The position numbers were made by a program, and so were the translations under genes. DNA of 5,452 nt from Alphaproteobacteria bacterium. GTDB taxonomy: Bacteria > Pseudomonadota > Alphaproteobacteria > UBA2136 > UBA6156. The stretch is taken from NCBI GenBank assembly GCA_027489415.1, contig JAIXZU010000104.1, positions 1-5,452 on the forward strand, read 5' to 3'. Of the stretch, positions 1-5,452 are shown piece after piece. Each line of letters opens with the position of its first letter. Position 1 is the stretch's first letter. Below the pieces are notes generated by a model that was given only the letters and a program-made list of their open reading frames with translations, was not told the DNA's origin and searched no databases.

Positions 1-2610
1 CTCCGCCTCCTTTACGCCAACGCCGGCACCGCCCACTGCCCGAACCATCCGGACGTCACCATCACCGCCCAAACCATTCAACAGATGGTCGACCACGTCC
101 TCGCATGGCCCGCAGGCACCAAACTCATGGTCATGGCCCCCGTCGTCCGTGGCCGTAAGGGGGAATATATCAAGGAGCGCCAGCACTGGCAGGCCCTCGG
201 CTACACCCGCGCGGAAATCAACGGGAACGTGGTAGAGCTCGCCGAGCCCCTCAAACTCGCCAAGAATGAAAAGCACGATATCTCACTGGTCATCGACCGC
301 CTCGTCCTGAAGGACAACACGGACTCCGGCATCGCCACACGTCTGGCAGATTCCTTAGCCACCGCGCTCAAAATGTCCGAAGGCCTCGCCGAAGTCGTCC
401 AAATGGACAGTAAGTCTCCGGACGCCCGCAAACTCTTCTCCGAAAAGCACTCCTGCCCGCTCTGCGGCCACAGCACGCAACTGGAGCCCCGCCTTTTCAG
501 CTTCAACAGCCCCTTCGGTGCCTGCCAAACCTGCGACGGCCTCGGCGAAGTCATCTTCTTCAGCCCGGAACTCGTAGTGCCGGACGAATCCCTCACCCTT
601 AACCAAGGCGCCATCCACCCATGGCGGGAGAAAGTCGGCCGTGAGGGCTACCAGCTCTCCAAAGGCGGCTCCTACTACCTCAAACCCCTCGCCCGCCACT
701 TCGGCTTTAGTCTGGACACTCCCTACCACAAACTCCCCGAAACCGTCCGCCACATGCTCATGCACGGCAGCGGCACCGAACGCATCGAATTCAAGTTCGA
801 AGGAGGCAAATCCACCTTCAGTACAAGCAAACCCTACGACGGCGTCATCGACATCCTCCTCCGCCGCTGGGAAGAATCCACCAATCCCTATTCACGGGAG
901 GACCTCAACCGCTACCGCGCCGCCAAACCCTGCGAGGCCTGCAACGGCGCCCGCCTTAACCCCTCAGCCATGGCGGTCACCATCGGTGGTAAAAACGTCC
1001 ACGAATACACCCGCATGTCCATCAACAGCGCGCTCCAATTTACGGAATACCTCCAAACCTCGCTCACCGGCGCTGCCGCCCAAATCGCCACCTCAATCCT
1101 GCGGGAAATCAACGCCCGCCTCGGCTTCCTCAACCACGTCGGCCTCAACTACCTCTCGCTGGAGCGCACCGCAGGCACTCTCTCCGGCGGCGAAGCCCAG
1201 CGCATCCGCCTCGCCTCCCAAATCGGCAGCGGCTTAACCGGCGTACTTTATGTGCTGGATGAACCCTCCTTCGGCCTCCACCAACGGGACAACACCCGCC
1301 TCCTCGAAACCCTCACCAAACTACGGGACCTCGACAACACCGTGCTAGTGGTAGAACACGACGAAGACGCCATCCGCATGGCGGATTACGTCGTGGACAT
1401 GGGCCCCATGGCTGGCGTCCTAGGCGGGGAAGTCATCGCCGACGGCCAAGTGGAGGACCTCCTCAACGAACCGCGCTCCATCACCGGCCAATACCTCTCC
1501 GGTAAACGCAGTATCAAAGTCCCCACCAAACGGAGGCCGACAGACTCCCGCCAAATCACCATCCACGGCGCCACCGGCAACAACCTTCAAAACGTCACCG
1601 CCTCCTTCCCCGTCGGTGTCCTCACCTGCGTCACTGGCGTCTCCGGCTCCGGCAAATCCACGCTCGTGATGGACACCCTCCACCACGCCCTCGCCGCCCG
1701 TATCAACGGCAGTAAGGAGCAACCCGCCAAACACGCCAAAATCACCGGCCTCGAACACATCGACAAACTGGTGAACATCGACCAATCCCCCATCGGCCGC
1801 ACCCCGCGCTCCAACCCCGCCACATATACGGGAATTTACGGCCCGATACGCGACTGGTTCGCCGCCCTCCCCGAAGCCAAAGCCCGCGGCTACGGCCCCG
1901 GCCGCTTCAGCTTCAACGTCAAGGGCGGCCGCTGCGAAGCCTGTGAAGGCGACGGCGTTATCAAAGTCGAAATGCACTTCCTGCCGGACGTCTACGTCCC
2001 CTGCGAAGTCTGCCACGGCAAACGCTTCAACCGGGAAACCCTCGAAGTCCTCTTCAAAGGCAAATCGATTGCGGACATCCTCGACATGACCGTCTCCGAC
2101 GCCTACGACTTCTTCAGCGGCGTCCCCCGCCTCGCCAAGCAACTGAAAACGCTGGCGGACGTCGGCCTCGGCTATATCAAACTCGGCCAGAACGCCACCA
2201 CCCTCTCCGGTGGGGAAGCCCAGCGCGTCAAGCTCAGCAAGGAACTCACCAAAATCGCCACCGGCCGCACGCTGTATATCCTGGACGAACCCACCACCGG
2301 CCTCCACTTTGCGGATATCGACCTCCTCCTCAAAGTCCTCCACCGCCTCGTGGACGCCGGCAACACCATGGTCATCATCGAACACAATTTGGATGTGATC
2401 AAAACGGCGGACTGGATCATCGACATCGGCCCCGAAGGCGGCTCCGGCGGCGGCCAGCTCATCGCGGAAGGCACGCCGGAAGCCATTGCCAAGGTCAAAG
2501 CCTCCCACACCGGCCAATATCTCGCACCCCTTCTCAAACAGAAGCCGCAAGCCGAACCGGAAGCCGAAACCAAATCCAAACCCGCCAAAAAACCCAAAAA
2601 AGCCGCCTAA
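1..2610 (+). CDS. uvrA: UvrA, excinuclease ABC subunit A (5' end cut by window edge)
   Basis: UvrA is the damage-sensing ATPase of cytoplasmic nucleotide excision repair; it dimerises, scans DNA with UvrB and loads UvrB at lesions. The reading frame is open from base 1, so the gene starts before the window. Alignment from memory to E. coli UvrA puts the first visible residue near residue 108, so the first Walker A motif is missing. In the visible 869 residues I see a zinc-binding CxxC pair at 152/155 with 175/178, another CxxC at 311/314, the first ABC signature LSGGEAQ at 394-400 and its Walker B with DE at 420-421. The second half has Walker A GVSGSGKS at 546-553, a zinc module with cysteines at 645/648 and 668/671, signature LSGGEAQ at 735-741 and Walker B LDEP at 761-764. 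All visible catalytic motifs are intact. The protein ends in an extra Lys/Pro/Ala-rich tail of about 25 residues. Its promoter is outside the window. Confidence 0.98.
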   Translation, partial: LRLLYANAGTAHCPNHPDVTITAQTIQQMVDHVLAWPAGTKLMVMAPVVRGRKGEYIKERQHWQALGYTRAEINGNVVELAEPLKLAKNEKHDISLVIDRLVLKDNTDSGIATRLADSLATALKMSEGLAEVVQMDSKSPDARKLFSEKHSCPLCGHSTQLEPRLFSFNSPFGACQTCDGLGEVIFFSPELVVPDESLTLNQGAIHPWREKVGREGYQLSKGGSYYLKPLARHFGFSLDTPYHKLPETVRHMLMHGSGTERIEFKFEGGKSTFSTSKPYDGVIDILLRRWEESTNPYSREDLNRYRAAKPCEACNGARLNPSAMAVTIGGKNVHEYTRMSINSALQFTEYLQTSLTGAAAQIATSILREINARLGFLNHVGLNYLSLERTAGTLSGGEAQRIRLASQIGSGLTGVLYVLDEPSFGLHQRDNTRLLETLTKLRDLDNTVLVVEHDEDAIRMADYVVDMGPMAGVLGGEVIADGQVEDLLNEPRSITGQYLSGKRSIKVPTKRRPTDSRQITIHGATGNNLQNVTASFPVGVLTCVTGVSGSGKSTLVMDTLHHALAARINGSKEQPAKHAKITGLEHIDKLVNIDQSPIGRTPRSNPATYTGIYGPIRDWFAALPEAKARGYGPGRFSFNVKGGRCEACEGDGVIKVEMHFLPDVYVPCEVCHGKRFNRETLEVLFKGKSIADILDMTVSDAYDFFSGVPRLAKQLKTLADVGLGYIKLGQNATTLSGGEAQRVKLSKELTKIATGRTLYILDEPTTGLHFADIDLLLKVLHRLVDAGNTMVIIEHNLDVIKTADWIIDIGPEGGSGGGQLIAEGTPEAIAKVKASHTGQYLAPLLKQKPQAEPEAETKSKPAKKPKKAA

Positions 2611-2611
2611 A

Positions 2612-2638
2612 AAAGCCGGGGGAAATTCCCCCGGCTTT
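2612..2638. terminator. Bidirectional intrinsic terminator between convergent uvrA and the small membrane gene
   Basis: A perfect inverted repeat begins 2 nt after the uvrA stop codon. Bases 2612-2622 pair with 2628-2638 (AAAGCCGGGGG with CCCCCGGCTTT), and 2623 can also pair with 2627, leaving a 3-nt loop. Read from the minus strand, the stem is followed by a run of six T (2614-2609) and more T-rich sequence, which is a textbook intrinsic terminator for the gene ending at 2652. Read from the plus strand, the stem ends in TTT followed by CATTTCC, a weaker U-tract that still probably stops uvrA transcripts. Confidence 0.88.
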
Positions 2639-2651
2639 CATTTCCGTTATC

Positions 2652-2801
2652 TTACAGCGGCTGAGTATCGAGAACCTCAATCAGTTCCCGGTGCCGCCGC
2701 TCCGCCGCCTCACGGCGAAGTCTCTTGGCACGAAACCAGTACGTAACCAGAAGGCCAGCACCAAGTGCCATCAAGGCAATCGTCAAAAGTTCTGTCTCCA
2801 C
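2652..2801 (-). CDS. Small single-pass membrane protein, 49 aa, unknown function
   Basis: This reading frame starts with GTG at 2801 and ends with TAA at 2654-2652. The start is chosen because AGGGAG (2813-2808) lies 6 nt upstream, a strong ribosome binding site. A promoter-like pair lies about 40 nt further up and a strong terminator lies directly after the stop. The protein begins VETELLTIAL, and residues about 5-22 form a hydrophobic segment with several Gly and Ala. A very basic stretch follows (RAKRLRR at 24-30), then a charged helix-like region to residue 44 and a short end, DTQPL. By the positive-inside rule the C-terminal part should face the cytoplasm and the acidic N-terminus the periplasm. 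The size and topology resemble CcmD- or CcoQ-like accessory peptides, but no neighbour supports that and I claim no homology. The only internal ATG is at residue 11, inside the hydrophobic segment, so it is an unlikely start. Confidence 0.68.
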   Translation of the reverse strand: METELLTIALMALGAGLLVTYWFRAKRLRREAAERRHRELIEVLDTQPL

Positions 2802-2807
2802 GTGTTT

Positions 2808-2813
2808 CTCCCT
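2808..2813 (-). promoter_or_regulatory. Ribosome binding site that decides the GTG start of the small membrane gene
   Basis: The minus strand reads AGGGAG, then 6 nt (AAACAC), then GTG. The match to the anti-Shine-Dalgarno sequence and the spacing are both good. This is the main evidence that the 49-codon frame is a real gene. Confidence 0.7.
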
Positions 2814-2842
2814 AGAATGCGGATAAGAAAAATCTAGTCAAA

Positions 2843-2872
2843 AGTATACCAATTACAAGGCCTAACCCGCAA
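2843..2872 (-). promoter_or_regulatory. Putative sigma-70-type promoter of the small membrane gene
   Basis: On the minus strand, TTGCGG (2872-2867) is followed after 18 nt by TATACT (2848-2843), which differs from the -10 consensus at one base. The -35 match is only partial. Transcription would begin near 2836, giving a leader of about 35 nt that contains the AGGGAG site. The region around it is more AT-rich than the flanking genes. It lies after the stop codon of the upstream coiled-coil gene, so the small gene could be expressed independently. Confidence 0.42.
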
Positions 2873-2902
2873 ATCGCCTACCAACGCCTTACAGCGAAGC
2901 GG

Positions 2903-3391
2903 TTACTCTTCCACCCGATAAATCTCGCTCCCCAGCATCAGCGGCTTGCCGTCAAAGCACAAAAACCGCACGCTCCGGCTGCCGTCTGGCTTCAGCGTCA
3001 CCTTTATCTGCTGGTGTTTAACCCCAATCTCACTGCAATCACGCTGGGCATCGCCCCAGGGCGTCCGGCTGGTGGTGGTCGTAATTTGTTCCGCCAGCTG
3101 CTTCTGGGCCGCGTTCAGGTTTTGCAGCTGGGTGTTCTTCAGGCGCTGCATCTCGTCGGCCACGTTTTGGCTCTTGGCACTCGCGGCCTGCACGTCTTTG
3201 GCCAGCATATCGTTGGCACGCTGAAGGGCCCGCACTTGGGCCATCAGGTCTTCATTCTGGCTTTGCAGTTTGCCCAGCAGCAGCTCGTAGCGGCTCGCCT
3301 GCAGGCTGGCTTCACGCACACTCCGCGCGTTTTCTTGCGCATGGCCCTGCACCACCAATGTCATCAACAGGAAACAAATCAACCGTGTCAT
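2903..3391 (-). CDS. Secreted or periplasmic coiled-coil protein, 162 aa, unknown function
   Basis: I do not recognise a named family. The start at 3391 has AGAAGG (3405-3400) 8 nt upstream. Residues 1-18 form a Sec-type signal peptide: basic start MTR, a hydrophobic core to about residue 14, and likely cleavage after GHA at 18. No lipobox cysteine is present, since the only early cysteine (C6) lies in the hydrophobic core. Residues about 24-102 are rich in Gln, Ala, Leu, Lys and Glu and look like a long coiled coil. A TTTT linker follows at 104-107. The C-terminal part (108-162) looks like a small beta-rich domain containing C119 and C145, which could form a disulfide in the periplasm. The arrangement resembles coiled-coil periplasmic adaptor or scaffold proteins, but that is only inference. 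The gene lies 90 nt after the TauE/SafE-type gene, with no clear terminator between them, so co-transcription is possible. Confidence 0.82.
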   Translation of the reverse strand: MTRLICFLLMTLVVQGHAQENARSVREASLQASRYELLLGKLQSQNEDLMAQVRALQRANDMLAKDVQAASAKSQNVADEMQRLKNTQLQNLNAAQKQLAEQITTTTSRTPWGDAQRDCSEIGVKHQQIKVTLKPDGSRSVRFLCFDGKPLMLGSEIYRVEE

Positions 3392-3481
3392 TCTGCAAAC
3401 CTTCTGCTTATTGGCCCTACTCTAGCCTAAGTTGGTCGTAATCTCAGGCCCCTGCCCGCTTACTCAGCAACTTTTGCATGT

Positions 3482-4225
3482 CTAGCGCAGCACAATCTTC
3501 CCCAGCATCACCAGCGCCAGCAACGTCACCACCACTTTGAAAATCCGGTCAAACCACACCGTATCAATCCGCTTCAGCAACACCACCCCCACGTAAGTTC
3601 CCAGCAACCCCATCGCCATCATACTCACAATCAGCGGCAGGTAGGGCCCGAAGGCAAATCCCGCCAGCCCGAAAACCACGAGCTTCATCCCGTGCTGCAC
3701 TAGCATCAGCCAGCTCTGGTCGGCCAGCACACCTTCTTTCGCCCGCCCGCCACGGCGGCGTATGGCACTAAAAAGCACGCCCGCCGCGCCAATCAGCATG
3801 GAAATCGCCGAAACCCCAACAGCAATCAGCATCACGCCCACATCGGGCTTAATCCATTTAAACTCCGGCGGCTTCTTAAGCTTCGGCGCCCACACAAGGT
3901 AAAGTAAACCAACCGCCAGCAAACCTTGCATCCATGTCTCAGGCAGGCTCACCGCCACGGGCCCTGCCAGCAGCGCCCCAATCACGCTCCCGAAGGCACC
4001 AATGCCAACAAACCGCCAGTCCACGTAACGTAGCAATAAACCCCCTCTAAAGGCGTTCTGCACGCTCATTACCGCCCCATGCAGGGGTATCACCGCCGGC
4101 GCCGGTAACACCAGCCCCATTAGTCCAAGCAGCAGCACACCACCTCCAGCCCCGCTCACGGCAGTGATAATCGCGGTCAAAAAAACCACCGGTATCAGCC
4201 ACCAGTGGTTTATCAGGTTATCCAT
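3482..4225 (-). CDS. TauE/SafE-family membrane permease (putative sulfite/organosulfonate exporter)
   Basis: This 247-residue integral inner-membrane protein fits the TauE/SafE (formerly DUF81) family, whose members move small anions such as sulfite, sulfoacetate or other organosulfur compounds. The length is typical. It shows the family's internal duplication. Repeat one begins with a hydrophobic helix carrying GAGGG at 25-29 and continues through PLHG (47-50) and QNAFRGG (56-62). Repeat two begins with GAAGVL at 146-151, followed by a basic RRRGGR loop (156-161) and QHGMK at 177-181. I count about seven or eight hydrophobic segments. The ATG at 4225 lies 9 nt after the dismutase stop, without a convincing Shine-Dalgarno sequence, which suggests translational coupling to that gene. 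The substrate cannot be read from the sequence; 'sulfite exporter' is a family label. The coding strand is strongly G-rich over C here, unlike the dismutase gene. Confidence 0.88.
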   Translation of the reverse strand: MDNLINHWWLIPVVFLTAIITAVSGAGGGVLLLGLMGLVLPAPAVIPLHGAVMSVQNAFRGGLLLRYVDWRFVGIGAFGSVIGALLAGPVAVSLPETWMQGLLAVGLLYLVWAPKLKKPPEFKWIKPDVGVMLIAVGVSAISMLIGAAGVLFSAIRRRGGRAKEGVLADQSWLMLVQHGMKLVVFGLAGFAFGPYLPLIVSMMAMGLLGTYVGVVLLKRIDTVWFDRIFKVVVTLLALVMLGKIVLR

Positions 4226-4234
4226 GTAGGCGTC

Positions 4235-4858
4235 TTACAGGCTGAAACGCGGGCTGGCCTTGCCACTCAGGCAGGCTTGCGTCCGCTCTTCCACAACATC
4301 CCAGTGAATGTTCTGCATGAAGGCCTCAATGTACTTGCCGCGCTCGGTCGGGGCGTAGTCCAGAAGGAAGGCATGCTCCCACACGTCCATGCTCAGCAGC
4401 ACTTGGTAACCCGGCATGTGGCCGTCATTGTGCAGTTCAATGAAGTGGTTGTTCACGTCACCGGTAATCGGGTCCATGTAGCAAATCGCATGGCCCACAC
4501 CACGGGTGGTGCCGGTGGCCTTAAAGTCAGCCAGCCAGTTCTCAAAGCTACCGTATTTCTCGGCAACCAGCTTCTTGAAGTCTTTGGCGGAGGCATCGCT
4601 CACACCGGCCTTCAGGTTGGCAAAGTAATAGTCGTGTACCAGCATGCCGCACATTTCAAAGCCAAAGCGGCGCTTGCGGTCAAGGTAAAGCGGGGTCGCG
4701 CCTTCACCCTTCTCACGCATCTCGGCCAGCTGCTTCATAAGGGTGTTGGTTTGGGTCACATAACCCTCGTAAAGCTTCCAATGCTCGTCAATCTGCTTGT
4801 CGGAAATCCCAACTAGGCCCGTGGGCTTAAACTCAGTCCGTGCGGTGTAAACAACCAT
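4235..4858 (-). CDS. Fe/Mn-family superoxide dismutase, 207 aa
   Basis: The enzyme converts superoxide to oxygen and hydrogen peroxide, and is probably cytoplasmic because no signal peptide is present. The ATG at 4858 is preceded by GAGAG (4870-4866) with 7 nt spacing, and the N-terminus MVVYTARTEF suits the family. Longer in-frame starts would run through the upstream terminator and are rejected. The four metal ligands are identifiable: H26 in DEHWKLY, H75 in LVHDYYF, D158 and H162 in MDVWEHAF. The C-terminal DY...YIEAF...HWDVVEER region is characteristic. Two details differ from E. coli SodB: the helix after H26 has Tyr at 30 and 33 instead of the His30/Tyr34 pattern, and H143 lies exactly 15 residues before the Asp ligand, where SodB has Ala and mycobacterial Fe-SOD has His. 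G71, four residues before H75, is as in Mn enzymes, so metal choice is unclear and I give no sodA/sodB symbol. It is probably the first gene of a unit with the permease 9 nt downstream. Confidence 0.93.
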   Translation of the reverse strand: MVVYTARTEFKPTGLVGISDKQIDEHWKLYEGYVTQTNTLMKQLAEMREKGEGATPLYLDRKRRFGFEMCGMLVHDYYFANLKAGVSDASAKDFKKLVAEKYGSFENWLADFKATGTTRGVGHAICYMDPITGDVNNHFIELHNDGHMPGYQVLLSMDVWEHAFLLDYAPTERGKYIEAFMQNIHWDVVEERTQACLSGKASPRFSL

Positions 4859-4920
4859 GTCCTGTCTCTCTTCTTTACTCGTTAAAACTTGGTGGCACAT
4901 CCTAGCGCCATTCCACCCAT

Positions 4921-4947
4921 AAAACACCCCTAAAAAACTTAGGGGCG
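4921..4947 (-). terminator. Intrinsic terminator downstream of secF
   Basis: On the minus strand, CCCCTAA (4945-4939) pairs with TTAGGGG (4933-4927) around a 5-nt GTTTT loop. The stem can be extended by one G-U and one C-G pair (4946/4926 and 4947/4925). A TTTTAT tract follows immediately. It lies about 30 nt after the secF stop and before the dismutase start, so it should end the sec operon transcript. Confidence 0.72.
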
Positions 4948-4964
4948 GCCGAAACCACCCCAAG
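4938..4964 (-). promoter_or_regulatory. Alternative hairpin that shares an arm with the secF terminator (possible antiterminator)
   Basis: On the minus strand, CTTGGGG (4964-4958) pairs with CCCCTAAG (4945-4938) with one bulged base. The stem continues through a T-G wobble and two G-C pairs (4957-4955 with 4948-4946), leaving a 6-nt loop. It uses the same CCCCTAA arm as the terminator stem, so the two structures cannot form together. The base pairing is read directly from the sequence; a regulatory role is inference. Confidence 0.3.
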
Positions 4965-4974
4965 TTTATTCAAA

Positions 4975-5452
4975 TCAGGCGTTTGGCTCAGCCGCCCTCT
5001 CGCGTGCCATTTTCTGGTACCATTCCTCAAGTGCCAGCAAAACAGCGCTGGAAACGAAAATACTGGAATACGTCCCCAGCGCCACACCAATCAGCATCAC
5101 GCGGGAAAAGTCGTGCACGGCCTCACCGCCAAAGAAGAACAGGCTCCACAGCACCAGGAAAACACTGCCTCCGGTCATAATCGTCCGCGCCAGCGTCTGG
5201 TTGACGGAAAGGTTAATCACCTCCCGCAGCGGCTGGTTCGGGTATTTCCGGCGGTTATCCCGCACACGGTCAAAAATGACGATAGTCTCGTTCAGGCTGT
5301 ATCCAATCAGCGTCAAAACCGCCGCCAGAACCGTCAAGGTAATCTCGGTTCCCATCAGGCAGGCAATCCCAATCGTCAGAATCACGTCATGCAGCAGCGC
5401 CAATACAGCCCCCAACCCGTAGCGCAGCTCAAACCGGGCCCACACGTAAATC
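4975..5452 (-). CDS. secF: SecF, protein-export membrane protein (5' end cut by window edge)
   Basis: SecF works with SecD in the inner membrane, using the proton gradient to drive late steps of Sec-dependent protein export. The frame stays open to the right edge, so the N-terminal part, including the first periplasmic domain, is missing. The GTG at 5445 reads as an internal Val codon, because the frame continues upstream of it with Ile-Tyr. The visible 158 residues match the C-terminal membrane part of SecF: FELR followed by LLHDV at 19-23, GYSLNETIVIFDR at 50-62, NLSVNQTLARTI at 80-91, FGGE at 107-110, DF at 114-115, and IGVALGTYSSIF at 121-132. The GYS...FDR and GTYSSIF motifs are diagnostic. 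About four transmembrane segments are visible, and the protein ends with a short charged cytoplasmic tail. secD would be expected upstream, outside the window, and a SecDF fusion cannot be excluded. A terminator follows about 30 nt after the TGA stop. Confidence 0.95.
   Translation of the reverse strand, partial: IYVWARFELRYGLGAVLALLHDVILTIGIACLMGTEITLTVLAAVLTLIGYSLNETIVIFDRVRDNRRKYPNQPLREVINLSVNQTLARTIMTGGSVFLVLWSLFFFGGEAVHDFSRVMLIGVALGTYSSIFVSSAVLLALEEWYQKMARERAAEPNA

Noticed and set aside
641..1237. Open frame of 198 codons on the plus strand, out of frame with uvrA
   Set aside because: It is a low-complexity Ser/Pro/Ala/Thr translation produced by shifting the C-rich uvrA codons, and it overlaps conserved UvrA motifs.
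1420..2550. Open frame of 376 codons on the minus strand, antisense to uvrA
   Set aside because: It lies wholly inside the clearly conserved uvrA frame. Its translation is dominated by Gly, Ala, Val, Asp and Phe, as expected from the complement of a C-ending codon bias that avoids stops. No family motif is visible.
2651..2897. The 9-mer CTTACAGCG occurring at 2651-2659 and 2889-2897, flanking the small gene
   Set aside because: The match is too short and its flanks do not agree. There is no transposase, no target-site duplication and no inverted arrangement, so chance is the better explanation.
3392..3481. Terminator or promoter between the permease and coiled-coil genes
   Set aside because: Only a 4-bp inverted repeat (CAGG/CCTG) and weak -10-like hexamers without a matching -35 were found, so nothing specific can be supported beyond the ribosome binding site.
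4859..4926. Promoter for the superoxide dismutase gene
   Set aside because: A TAGGAT hexamer (4887-4882 region, minus strand) has only a poor -35 partner (TGTTTT, 16 nt upstream), which is part of the terminator tail. A promoter is expected here but none can be placed with confidence.
4859..4963. N-terminal extension of the superoxide dismutase from a TTG start at 4963
   Set aside because: The extension would translate the secF terminator hairpin and is unlike any dismutase N-terminus. The ATG at 4858 has its own ribosome binding site and fits the family length.
5443..5445. GTG as the start codon of SecF
   Set aside because: The frame is open upstream to the window edge, the codon falls inside the conserved membrane part of SecF, and most of the protein would be missing.

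Overview
The window is moderately GC-rich bacterial DNA carrying housekeeping and small accessory genes. It holds the 3' part of uvrA, the 3' part of secF, an Fe/Mn-family superoxide dismutase, a TauE/SafE-family permease, a secreted coiled-coil protein of unknown function, and a very small membrane protein. The export gene secF, a Sec-type signal peptide on a soluble coiled-coil protein, and a superoxide dismutase of a subtype I associate from memory with Proteobacteria all suggest a Gram-negative, probably proteobacterial, organism. No RNA gene, mobile element, CRISPR array or replication origin was seen, and there is no gene-free stretch longer than about 120 bases.

Layout: uvrA occupies 1-2610 on the plus strand and lacks its first roughly 107 codons. 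Everything after it lies on the minus strand. Read in the direction of transcription, the order is secF (cut by the right edge, ends 4975), an intrinsic terminator (about 4921-4947), the superoxide dismutase (4858-4235), the TauE/SafE permease (4225-3482, only 9 nt after the dismutase stop), the coiled-coil protein (3391-2903) and a 49-residue membrane protein with a GTG start (2801-2652). The small gene converges with uvrA across one strong hairpin at 2612-2638, which probably ends transcription from both sides.

How the genes work together: the dismutase and the permease are very probably one transcription unit, which would pair superoxide removal with export of a small sulfur-containing or organic anion. 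The coiled-coil gene lies 90 nt further on with its own ribosome binding site, and the small membrane gene has a recognisable promoter of its own. UvrA (nucleotide excision repair) and SecF (protein export) are unrelated neighbours.

The plus strand is rich in C and poor in G over uvrA and the permease, though much less so over the other genes. This suggests that the minus strand is the leading strand and that uvrA runs against replication. I found no clear novel multi-gene system. The points most worth checking are the small membrane gene, the two mutually exclusive hairpins upstream of the dismutase, the dismutase active-site pattern and the orphan coiled-coil protein.
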